DNA of 64,000 bases. Source: an uncultured Synergistales bacterium. Lineage in GTDB: Bacteria; Synergistota; Synergistia; Synergistales; Aminobacteriaceae. Shown here piece by piece: positions 21,124-30,372 of the stretch (its first letter is position 1; each line of letters begins with the position of its first letter). A model generated the notes under the pieces. It had not been told where the DNA came from and did no database searches. It saw only the letters and a program-made list of their open reading frames with translations. Location: contig CAJOEM010000003.1 of NCBI GenBank assembly GCA_905233725.1, forward strand, positions 43,148-107,147, read 5' to 3'. A program made the position numbers and the translations under genes.

Positions 21124-23442
21124 TCAGAACAGCAAATTATTCTCGCTATCGTTCACACGTCGTCCGGGCGTAAAAACTTTCACATTCACAGACGCAGTTT
21201 TCCCGGCAGAATCTACAGCACTAACCAAATGCTCTCCGTCTTGAAGCGAACAGAAAAACGTGTTATCCGGCGACGAACTCCCGGCAAATTCTCCGTCGAT
21301 ATACCACCAGACACGCCTGACTCCCCCCTCGGATTTCAACGGGATTTTGCGTTCAAGATCAAACGGCGCGATAAAATACGAAGCTCCAGGAATTGGCGAA
21401 ATAATTTTCAGCGCGTAATTTCTGCGTTCGACTCTGGACGTGGGATTATTTCTGGCGATATTTGCGAACTCTGGCGACAAACTCAGAATAGATTTTCCGG
21501 CTCTGATCTTGTGCATGTCACACGGAACTGTGCGAGTTACTCCGGCGATCGCCCACTCGTATTTCACCGACGGACACGCTGCTGTCGGGGGCATTCCTGA
21601 GACCGAACACACACGGCGCAATTCTAAACCTTCAGGACGTTCATACCAAGTTGACTTCGGCGAAATCACTCTCAGGATTTTCATAGCAATCGGTGCAGCA
21701 GCTCTCGCTCCAACCAATCCGCGCCAGGAAATTCCCTCGGGACTTCCTACCCAAACGACCGTCGTATAATCCGGAGTCCACGCAGCCGTCCAAGCATCAC
21801 GCAATCCGTAAGACGTTCCAGTTTTCAGCGCAACCTGCCATTTTCTCCCCAAAGTTCCACGCGCAAATAACGTCAAATTACCCCGATGATTCAAAATATC
21901 GTTTACCAACCAGCACGAAGCTTCAGAAGCAAATCTCGAATCTGAATCCCAATCCGAATGCGAATCTTGATCTTTCAGCAGCGAAATCTGTCTGTATTTT
22001 CCCAACGACGCCAAGCCACAGAAAGCCTCAAGTTCCTCGAACAGCGTAACCTCACAGCCACCGAGAATCAGCGAGTCCCCGTAATATTCCGAATTCTGCG
22101 TTAAATGCTTCAAGCCAAGCGAACGCATCAAACTCAGCACGCGATCATTCCCGGACATTCGCAACACACGAACCGCCGGCGCATTCAGCGATTCAGCAAG
22201 AGCAACTCGTGCAGTGACAGCCCCGTGATATTTCAGGTCAAAATTCCTCGGAGCACGCCCGGAAAATGCCATCGACGTATCCGCAAGCAAACTCGACGGT
22301 GTCAAAATTCCCTGTTCAATCGCAAGCAAATACGCAAACGGCTTCAAAGTCGAACCAGGTGATCTCGGAGCACGTCCGCAATCCACCCATGATGACGCAT
22401 TCTGAGTATTATTCAGATTAAAGCGCGCATTGCCAACCCACGCTACAAGTGACGCATCACGATTATCGACAACTCCTGCAGAAATCGTGACTTCATTTGG
22501 AAAATCCGAGAGTGATTGGCGCAAAATTCCTTCAAGTTTCGTCTGAGTTTCCAGATTCAGCGACGTGTGAAAAATTCTCTGGTGAAAATACGTGTCGTCA
22601 AAATCTGGATTCGAGCTCAGCACCATGTCCGAAAAATGCCACGCTCTCGACGGCAGATCATTTTTTCGAACGGGTAATTCTTCGAGCAATGCCAGTCTGG
22701 TTTCTTCAGGCGTGAAAACACGTTTCTTGCGCATGAGATTTATGATTTCGTCACGGCGTTTTTTCGCAGCGATTGGCTTTGTGTCCGGACGGTACAGTGT
22801 TGGACCTTTGAGCATTCCGATTAAAAGACACGCTTCACCCCGAGAAATTTTCGACGCTGGTTTGCCGAAATATATCAACGACGCTGCCTGAACTCCGCGA
22901 ATATTTCCGCCGAATGGTGCGAGATTCAAATAGCATTCCAGGATTTTCTCTTTTGAGATTTTTCGCTCAAGTTTCATAGCCATGACAAATTCACGAACTT
23001 TTGTAGACGGTGTGCGTTTGCGATTCTCACGCTCAGAAACTGCAAGCCTGATTACCTGACTGGTGATTGTCGATGCTCCGGAAATTACCCGCCCAGAGAT
23101 TGCGTCCTGAAAAATTGCTCGCGAAAGTGAAAGCAAATCTATCCCGATGTGCCTGAAAAATCTCCCGTCCTCAGCATTCACAGCAACCAACGGCAGCCAT
23201 TTTCCCATCTCGTCAAGCTTAATCGGAATTTGCCACTCAGAATCCGGCGAAAGTCTCACGTGAAACAATCTTCCCTCACGATCATATAACGCCGACGAAC
23301 CGTTGATATTCACGACCTGATTCACATTCACGTCAACGCTGAACCAAACAAAAATTCCCGACGCGAATATTGCCGCAAAAAAAATCGCTCCCCAAAATTT
23401 CCAGGGAGCAAAATTACGGGATCTATTGCTATTTTTTGCCAT
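21124..23442 (-). CDS. pbpC: penicillin-binding protein 1C (transglycosylase/transpeptidase)
   Basis: VNAEDGRFFRHIGIDLLSLSRA; GASTITSQVIRL; SPGSTLKPFAYLLAIEQG; KTGTSYGLRDAWTAAWTPDYTTVVWVG; PbpC-type C-terminal domain. Confidence 0.95.
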   Translation of the reverse strand: MAKNSNRSRNFAPWKFWGAIFFAAIFASGIFVWFSVDVNVNQVVNINGSSALYDREGRLFHVRLSPDSEWQIPIKLDEMGKWLPLVAVNAEDGRFFRHIGIDLLSLSRAIFQDAISGRVISGASTITSQVIRLAVSERENRKRTPSTKVREFVMAMKLERKISKEKILECYLNLAPFGGNIRGVQAASLIYFGKPASKISRGEACLLIGMLKGPTLYRPDTKPIAAKKRRDEIINLMRKKRVFTPEETRLALLEELPVRKNDLPSRAWHFSDMVLSSNPDFDDTYFHQRIFHTSLNLETQTKLEGILRQSLSDFPNEVTISAGVVDNRDASLVAWVGNARFNLNNTQNASSWVDCGRAPRSPGSTLKPFAYLLAIEQGILTPSSLLADTSMAFSGRAPRNFDLKYHGAVTARVALAESLNAPAVRVLRMSGNDRVLSLMRSLGLKHLTQNSEYYGDSLILGGCEVTLFEELEAFCGLASLGKYRQISLLKDQDSHSDWDSDSRFASEASCWLVNDILNHRGNLTLFARGTLGRKWQVALKTGTSYGLRDAWTAAWTPDYTTVVWVGSPEGISWRGLVGARAAAPIAMKILRVISPKSTWYERPEGLELRRVCSVSGMPPTAACPSVKYEWAIAGVTRTVPCDMHKIRAGKSILSLSPEFANIARNNPTSRVERRNYALKIISPIPGASYFIAPFDLERKIPLKSEGGVRRVWWYIDGEFAGSSSPDNTFFCSLQDGEHLVSAVDSAGKTASVNVKVFTPGRRVNDSENNLLF

Positions 23443-25057
23443 TCAATTTTATTATATCCAGCGTATAACCAGCGATGTTATTGCTATGATCGCCGATCCT
23501 TTCGAGATTGCTCAGTAATGTGATAAAATTCACGCCTTTCTCCGGATCACATTCGCCGCGATTGAGTCTGTCGATATGTGCCTTTCTGTAGGCGCGTTCC
23601 TGAGAATCGATTTTTTCTTCGAGTTCCTTCACGACCATCAGAGCTTCAGCGGAATTTTCATTATAGAGCGAATCAACCGACGAACTCACAGCCTTCACCG
23701 CCGTATCGAACATGTCTTGCAATTCGTCATGAGCTGCTCCGGACAAATAATCCGCGCTATTTACACTTTCACTCATTTCGATCAAATTCTCAGAATGATC
23801 GCCGATTCGTTCAAGATCAAGTGACGCGTTCACGTAGCAGCCAAGAACCGTCGAAACCTGTCCGGAAACGCCTCTCTGCCAAATTTCCGACGCATATTCA
23901 GAAATCGCTCTCGTCAAGGAATTTATGCTTTGTTCGTAAGATTCGAATCTTTTTACGCGATTTTCACGTTCTTCGGGCTTGTAATCAAAAAATGACTCGT
24001 GAACCAGTCCAAGCATTTTCTGGATCACGCCGCCCATGTGTCCGAGTTCATCACGAACAGCTTCGACAGCAGCAGACGTTGACGCAGTGATCAAAACCGG
24101 ATTCAAATACATGACTTCTTCGGGGCGATCTTCGGGTAATAACGGCAGAACTCTCTCGATCAATTTCGCGAGCAATGACACAAACGGGAAGAATATTACT
24201 GTATTGAGTACGTTGAAAATCGTGTGAGCGTTTGCGATTTGTCTGCCAATATCCGACGCACTCGCAACTACGATTGACTTGTAAATCGGAAACGCAATCA
24301 GGAATATAACAGTGCCGAGCAAATTAAATAATACGTGTGACGCAGCAGCTTGTTTTGCAGGACGGCTCGAACCCATCGCTACGACTATTGCAGTGAGTGT
24401 CGTTCCCAAGTTATCGCCCAAAATTATCGGAATAGCAGCATCAAGCGTAATCAATCCCTGAGAAGCAACCGCCATCGTTAGACCAATCGTTGCAGCACTA
24501 GATTGAATCAAAATTGTCAGGATCATTCCGGCTAAGACACCTGTCAGCGGATTCTGGCTCAGGATTAGCAGCATGTCTTTGTGTTGCGAGATCAAGTGTG
24601 TTGCGCCTTCCATAGTTTGCATTCCCATGAAGAGCAATCCCAAACCGACAATGCCGTTTCCCATGTACGCCAGCTGTTTCTTTTTGCCGAAGACTGTCAG
24701 GACAACTCCGAACGCAATCAATGGCAACGCGAACGCCTCGATTTTGAACGCGATGATTTGCGCCGTGATTGTCGTTCCGATATTTGCGCCCATGATAATT
24801 CCGATTGCCTGCTTGAGTGTGAGCAATCCTGCATTAACGAAACTCACCGTCATGACCGTTGTACCCGTACTGCTCTGAATCAAAACCGTAACGAGTATTC
24901 CGACGAAAACTCCGCGCAAAGGTGTCTTAGTCAAATTGCCGATTATCTGACGCATTTTGTCGCCTGCGATGAATTGCAAAGATTCACTCATCATTTTCAC
25001 GCCGTACAAGAACAGCGCAACTCCACCAGCTATGTTAAAAAAACTCTTGAGATCCAA
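23429..25057 (-). CDS. Na/Pi cotransporter family protein with C-terminal PhoU-like domain
   Basis: Internal repeats GANIGTTITAQI / GDNLGTTLTAIV and QSSTGTTV / QSSAATIGL; helical PhoU-like tail. Confidence 0.94.
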   Translation of the reverse strand: MDLKSFFNIAGGVALFLYGVKMMSESLQFIAGDKMRQIIGNLTKTPLRGVFVGILVTVLIQSSTGTTVMTVSFVNAGLLTLKQAIGIIMGANIGTTITAQIIAFKIEAFALPLIAFGVVLTVFGKKKQLAYMGNGIVGLGLLFMGMQTMEGATHLISQHKDMLLILSQNPLTGVLAGMILTILIQSSAATIGLTMAVASQGLITLDAAIPIILGDNLGTTLTAIVVAMGSSRPAKQAAASHVLFNLLGTVIFLIAFPIYKSIVVASASDIGRQIANAHTIFNVLNTVIFFPFVSLLAKLIERVLPLLPEDRPEEVMYLNPVLITASTSAAVEAVRDELGHMGGVIQKMLGLVHESFFDYKPEERENRVKRFESYEQSINSLTRAISEYASEIWQRGVSGQVSTVLGCYVNASLDLERIGDHSENLIEMSESVNSADYLSGAAHDELQDMFDTAVKAVSSSVDSLYNENSAEALMVVKELEEKIDSQERAYRKAHIDRLNRGECDPEKGVNFITLLSNLERIGDHSNNIAGYTLDIIKLNGKK

Positions 25058-25174
25058 AACGCTACCCCCTAAAAAATTCTCGTGTTCATGCTATTAAATT
25101 TAGCATAAATTATATAATATTCGCAATTCAAAATTATTTTCAAAATTATTTTTCAACAGGGGGATTTTTACAAA

Positions 25175-26380
25175 TTGCTTACACTGGATAAAGTCTATCA
25201 CGCAGCGTACGTCTTGAAAGAATGTGCGCGAAAAACTGATTTGATTGCGGCACCGTTATTGAGTGCGGACGGCGGATTGTATCTCAAGACCGAAAATCTT
25301 CAAGTCACCGGAAGCTTCAAGTTACGTGGCGCATATTACAAGATCTCGCAATTATCTGACGAGGAAAAATCTCGCGGGATCGTTGCGTGTTCTGCAGGAA
25401 ATCATGCTCAGGGTGTGGCGCTTGCTGCTTCGAAAAAAAATATTGCCTCGACGATTTGCATGCCGGATTCTGCACCGGTTATGAAAGTCGAAAGTACGAA
25501 GCGTTTGGGAGCGAATGTTGAACTTGTGAACGGAGCTTACGATGACGCACATGACAGGGCTGTGCAGCTTGTGAACGAAACCGGAGCAACTTTCATTCAC
25601 CCGTACGATGATGATTACGTGATTGCTGGACAAGCTACGATTGGTCTGGAAATTCTGGATCAGCTCGAAGATGTTGAGAACGTGATTGTGCCGATTGGTG
25701 GTGGCGGATTAATTTCAGGAATTGCTTTTGCGATTAAGTCACTCAAACCCAGCGTGAAAATTTTCGGGGTTCAAGCAGCCGGAGCTCCCAGCATGTTCAA
25801 CTCGTTCAAGAATCATCAGCGTGAAAGTTTGGCGAGTGTTTCGACATTTGCCGATGGAATTGCCGTGAAAAATCCTGGTGAGACGACGTTCGAAATAATT
25901 TCGCGATACGTTGATGACATAGTCTGCGTGAGTGAGGACGAGATAGCCGCAGCGATTCTTGCATTAATCGAGAAGCAGAAGTTAATCGCCGAGGGAGCTG
26001 GAGCAGTTTCTGTAGCAGCAGCCATGTTCAGGAAATTGCCGATTGATTCGCAAAAGACCGTTTGCATAATTTCTGGTGGGAATATCGACGTGAATATTCT
26101 GTCGCGTGTGATAACTCGTGGACTTGTGATGACGGGACGTAACGTGAATCTCACGATTGAGTTAATCGACAAGCCCGGGCAATTACAGGAAGTTTCGGAA
26201 ATTATCGCGCGCTGTGGAGCTAACGTTGTGTCTGTTTATTACGATCGCGGCGACACGAACATGGCAATCACGAGCTGCTTCTTGAAACTTGCCTTAGAGA
26301 CAAAAGACAGCGAACAGATACAGTTAATAAAAGACAAGCTCACGGAATCCGGCTTCAAAATCGTTACGGAACGCGTGTAA
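25175..26380 (+). CDS. ilvA: threonine ammonia-lyase (threonine dehydratase)
   Basis: LYLKTENLQVTGSFKLRGAYYKI; SAGNHAQGVALAA; PIGGGGLISG; C-terminal ACT-like domain; TTG start after AGGGGG. Confidence 0.93.
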   Translation: MLTLDKVYHAAYVLKECARKTDLIAAPLLSADGGLYLKTENLQVTGSFKLRGAYYKISQLSDEEKSRGIVACSAGNHAQGVALAASKKNIASTICMPDSAPVMKVESTKRLGANVELVNGAYDDAHDRAVQLVNETGATFIHPYDDDYVIAGQATIGLEILDQLEDVENVIVPIGGGGLISGIAFAIKSLKPSVKIFGVQAAGAPSMFNSFKNHQRESLASVSTFADGIAVKNPGETTFEIISRYVDDIVCVSEDEIAAAILALIEKQKLIAEGAGAVSVAAAMFRKLPIDSQKTVCIISGGNIDVNILSRVITRGLVMTGRNVNLTIELIDKPGQLQEVSEIIARCGANVVSVYYDRGDTNMAITSCFLKLALETKDSEQIQLIKDKLTESGFKIVTERV

Positions 26381-26389
26381 TTATGCAAC

Positions 26390-26437
26390 AAAATCTCCGT
26401 CCAAGAAATATTCAGGCGGGGATTTTTGTTTTTTACG
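26390..26437 (+). terminator. Rho-independent terminator after ilvA
   Basis: aaatctccgtc...ggcggggattt stem (with G-T pairs) followed by a T-rich run tttttgtttttt. Confidence 0.7.
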
Positions 26438-26443
26438 AGAGAT

Positions 26444-27514
26444 ATGAGAACAGAACAGAATAAAACGAGGATTGTGTATCTTGACGCGTTGAGAATTTTT
26501 GCAACTTTTGCTGTAATGATTCTACACGTAGCAGCGTCTAAATGGGGCGAGACTGACGTTGACAGCGTTGAATAGTGCGCTATGAATTTTTACAACAGCG
26601 CTGTAAGGTGGGCTGTACCGGTTTTTGTTATGATAAGCGGCGCGTTATTCTTGAAAAATGATTCACCAATATCAATCAAGACGATATATCACAAAAATAT
26701 TTTCAGGATAGCAAGAGCATTCGTTTTTTGGTCTAGTGTGTATGCGATTTTACGCTTTAGCAAAAAAATTTTTGTTTCAAAGCAAAGTTTGAGCTTGACA
26801 ACCTTGGCAGGATATTTTGTTAATGGGCATTATCACTTGTGGTTTTTATTCATGATTGTCGGAATTTATATGATTTTGCCGTTCATGAAAGAAATTTCTC
26901 GCTCAGGATTTTTGACGAAATATTTTTTGGCTCTTGCGTTCGTGTTTGCAATTCTTATTCCACAGAGCAAAAGTATCGCTATTATGTTTATTCACGGACA
27001 CGACAAGGGCATAGGAAGTTTTTACGAGAAAGTAAGCGTGAATTTCGTCATGGGCTTCCCAATTTATTTTTTGCTCGGTTATGTTTTGAGTAAGGCGGAA
27101 ATATCCAAGAAAATGGAACGAATCATATATGCTGCCGGCTTAGTTGGCTTTGTTGCGACATTTTTGCTCACACATGTTATTTCAAACTTCAAGCACAACG
27201 CGAGCGAAATTTTTTACGACACACAAACAGTGAACGTTTTTCTTGAGAGTGTATGCGTGTTTGTATTTTTCAGGCAACACATGAATTTCAAGGCGAAAAA
27301 CTCGAATTGGTTAATCCTGCTTTCTCAGTACAGTTTCGGAGCGTATTTGGTGCATGATTTAGTGATACAGATGCTTAGATTTATCGGACTCAACACAGTT
27401 TCTTTTGCGCCTGCGTTATCAATTCCTGTCATAAGTGTTATAGTCTTTGTGATTTCTTTTGCGTTTTCGGGAATTTTGAATAATATTCCGGTCGTAAAAA
27501 AATATGTTTTGTAG
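26444..27514 (+). pseudogene. acyltransferase family 3 membrane protein, interrupted by an in-frame TAG
   Basis: MRTEQNKTRIVYLDALRIFATFAVMILHVAASKWGETDVDSVE[TAG 26573-26575]CAMNFYNSAVRWAVPVFVMISGALF... reads on in one frame. Confidence 0.85.
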
Positions 27515-27516
27515 TG

Positions 27517-28521
27517 TCAGGGATCAATCTCAAGCTTGAAAATTTCGCAGTTGTATTTCTCGTGGGCTGAAAAATTTTCCGGAGACGTTACGAAACATTG
27601 CCAGTTAGTTTGAGCGAGTTTTTTGAAGCTGAACGCGCGATTTTCGGGGTCTAATTCTGCGAAGAGGTCGTCGAAGAACAGCACAGGATTTTTCCCGAGA
27701 GTTTTCGCGATTAATTCTGCGGCTGAGATTATGAGTTCGAGAGTCAGTTTGCGTTTTTGACCGCGGCTGAGAGCGATTGCCAGGTCGTCGTAATTTGCGC
27801 CAACGATCGGGTGTAATGCGTAGCGTTCGCGTTGAGAAGTTCTCTGGATTTCCCTGAAAAGAAATTCTGCGCTTGATGAGTCAGGAATTTCTGGAAATAG
27901 CTTGAGTGTGAAATCTTTATGCGAAATTTGTGTGAGAACTCTGCGACGTGCGTCCATGATCCAGCCGCCCAATTTGCAGAACGGAATATCAGTTGCTGAG
28001 GCGGGGAGATTTTTTCGAAGTAAGTCGATTCGATTTCGCGTTATGAATCTGAACTCGGATAATCTTTTCGCGAACGCTGGGAAAATTAGCGCACAGAGTT
28101 TGTTCAGGAAGCTGCGTCTGATTGATGGAGCGCCGTCGATGAGATTCACGCTTGTTGGCGAGAAGAATATCGTTGGGATTTCGAGGCGTAATTCTGTGCT
28201 GGAGATTCTTTTCTCGTTGAAGCGCAGTGAAATTTGGCTGGAAATTTTCGCTTGAATATTGCTTGAGAGATTTTGCGCAGAACGAACACCCTGCCCAATA
28301 TTTGCGTTGAGCAGAGTGTTTTGATTCATGGAATGATTCCAGTTCTGAAGGTCGCGAATTTTCCCGAAAGCACCCCAACCTGAGAGAATACTGAAAGCCT
28401 CGAGGAGATTAGTTTTTCCTGAAGCGTTTTTGCCTATAATGAGATTGAGATTTGTTGACCAGCTGAATTTTCTGGAGTCGAAATTCCGAAAGTTAATTGC
28501 GCTTAAATTTTCGAAGATCAC
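27517..28521 (-). CDS. recF: DNA replication/repair protein RecF
   Basis: NLIIGKNASGKTNLLEAFSIL; LSRGQKRKLTLELI; FFDDLFAELDPENR. Confidence 0.95.
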   Translation of the reverse strand: MIFENLSAINFRNFDSRKFSWSTNLNLIIGKNASGKTNLLEAFSILSGWGAFGKIRDLQNWNHSMNQNTLLNANIGQGVRSAQNLSSNIQAKISSQISLRFNEKRISSTELRLEIPTIFFSPTSVNLIDGAPSIRRSFLNKLCALIFPAFAKRLSEFRFITRNRIDLLRKNLPASATDIPFCKLGGWIMDARRRVLTQISHKDFTLKLFPEIPDSSSAEFLFREIQRTSQRERYALHPIVGANYDDLAIALSRGQKRKLTLELIISAAELIAKTLGKNPVLFFDDLFAELDPENRAFSFKKLAQTNWQCFVTSPENFSAHEKYNCEIFKLEIDP

Positions 28522-29849
28522 GCGTTGAATCCGTCGTCCTGTTCAGAATTTGTGTTGTCCCAAGAATCTTGCTCTTGTTCTGGCTCTTGAGTTTCAAAAT
28601 TTTCCGGAACTGGTTCTTGTTCTGGTTCTGGGTTTGAGTCTGTTTCGGAAATTTGCGTTTGAGAACTGGGAGCGAAATCTGAGATCTCGTCGTCAGTTAT
28701 TATGTCTTGCGGACTTAATCTTGCGGGCATGAGCATGTATAGGAAATCTTCGCTGTTGCTTCTGAACAAGCGGGCTTGACCTTCTACGTCACTGAACTCG
28801 ATTGAGACTTCGCACGCGCCCATAGCTTTGAGACCGTCCTGTAAATAACCGACGTTAAAGCCTATGACCATTTGAGCGCCGTCGATTTTAGCGTCGTTTG
28901 AATCTATGACTTCGCTTGAAGCGCCTAAATCTGGAGCACGAGTTGTGATTTTTAGCTCGCCGTTTGGGATCATGGAGATAGCCGCGATGTGAGTCGGAGT
29001 AGTTTTCGCGATAACGTCGATGCGATCGAGAGCCGAGTTAAATTCGTCGCAGTCGATTTTGAGAGTAGTTCTGATGTCTTTATTGAGAATGCGTTCGTAT
29101 GCTGGGAAAGGAGCTTCGATTCGCCTGATAGAGAATTCTATGTCGTCGAGTTTGAACCAGACAGTTGAGCCATCTGAGAGAATCTTGACGAGAGATTCGC
29201 TTTTGGAATTTGACTGGATATTTTTTGCGAGTTCTTTCAGAGCTGCGGCAGGTAAGAGCAAGTCGTCGATTTTTTTGATTGTGCAGAAATTCTGAGAGAG
29301 AGAAAGTCTTTTGCCGTCAGTTGAGACAGCTTTGATGCAAGTTTCGTTAGTTCGCAGCAGGCACGTTCCGAGATATTTTGGGAAATCTGCTGGAGTTGAA
29401 CTGGCGCAGCTGCCTTCGTTTACGAGTTTGATGAAGTCTTGAGCCAAGATCTCGCAAATTTCCTCTGCGGAGTTGCTTTTTGGGATTCCCGGAAAATCTG
29501 CGACAGGAATGATCGTGAAGCGAGTGCGGCTTTTTCCTGCTGTGAGTACACCGCGTTCGTTATTGACCTCGATGATGATTTTGTCGGCTTTGATTTTTTT
29601 GAGTAAGCTGCCCAGAAGCGAGACTGGCAGAACGGCAGAACCTGGTTCTAGAACGTTTACGCCTTGAGCGCAGCATTTCACGGAAGTTTTTAGGTCAGTA
29701 GCTTCGAGAGTAACGATTGGCTGGTTAAATTGCGAATCTGCGTTGATGAAGATTCCGGAGGTAGACTCGACAGTAGTTTTGGAGCTTGCGGATTTTTCAG
29801 CGAGTTGCCATGCTTTGAGGAATTCAGAGCGTTCGATTTCAAGTTTCAT
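28518..29849 (-). CDS. dnaN: DNA polymerase III beta subunit
   Basis: MKLEIERSEFLKAWQLAEKSASSKTTV... sliding-clamp N-terminus; ORF extension to 29969 is a Lys-rich read-through of the oriC-proximal tract. Confidence 0.94.
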   Translation of the reverse strand: MKLEIERSEFLKAWQLAEKSASSKTTVESTSGIFINADSQFNQPIVTLEATDLKTSVKCCAQGVNVLEPGSAVLPVSLLGSLLKKIKADKIIIEVNNERGVLTAGKSRTRFTIIPVADFPGIPKSNSAEEICEILAQDFIKLVNEGSCASSTPADFPKYLGTCLLRTNETCIKAVSTDGKRLSLSQNFCTIKKIDDLLLPAAALKELAKNIQSNSKSESLVKILSDGSTVWFKLDDIEFSIRRIEAPFPAYERILNKDIRTTLKIDCDEFNSALDRIDVIAKTTPTHIAAISMIPNGELKITTRAPDLGASSEVIDSNDAKIDGAQMVIGFNVGYLQDGLKAMGACEVSIEFSDVEGQARLFRSNSEDFLYMLMPARLSPQDIITDDEISDFAPSSQTQISETDSNPEPEQEPVPENFETQEPEQEQDSWDNTNSEQDDGFNA

Positions 29850-29958
29850 GTTGTGTAATATACGTCCTTTCAGAAATAATTTTTTGTCTTTTTCAGATTT
29901 TTTTTGTTTTTGTTTTTTGTCTTTTTTGTTTTTTGATTCAGGTCGCGTTTTCAAAAAC

Positions 29959-30221
29959 TTGTCCACCATACACCACCTAGTATTACTTTTTTAAAGCAGT
30001 AGTAGTAGTAGAGTAAGGTTTTTTTGGTGGATAACCTCAAAAAATGCGGATGAAGCCATGTCAGAACTGAAAAGCATATCCACCAAGATTTGCGATTTTT
30101 GGTGGATAAGTGGTGGATAGTTGGTGGATAGTGGTGGATAAATAATGAACTCTCAAAAAGTTGTCCACCAAAACTGCGAGTTATTCACCAAGTATCCACC
30201 TAGTTATCCACCTTGTCCACC
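29959..30221. other. oriC: oriC: about 12 DnaA-box-like 9-mers (GGTGGATAA/G and TT[A/G]TCCACC) plus a DnaA-trio-like track
   Basis: Boxes at ~29959, 30026, 30076, 30101, 30112, 30123, 30133, 30161, 30181, 30192, 30204, 30213; trio track agtagtagtagtagag at 29998-30013; located between dnaA and dnaN. Confidence 0.92.
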
Positions 30222-30372
30222 AAAATTTTCACCAGACCTCCGCCCAGTCATCACAAAGCTTTAAGTCACTTTTTTGGGAATCATTTCTGAACTCGCTTCA
30301 AAACGTGATTTTTTTTGAACTGGATTTTTGCGAAAATTCACTTTTTCTGACTAATCATGACTACAAGCATGG

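Noticed and set aside
23578-25072. Plus-strand ORFs of 101-170 aa opposite the Na/Pi symporter
   Set aside because: Overlap the antisense of a conserved transporter; composition not protein-like.
29850-29969. Lys-rich N-terminal extension of DnaN
   Set aside because: Family N-terminus begins at MKLEIERSEF; the extension translates the oriC-proximal tract and contains a DnaA box.
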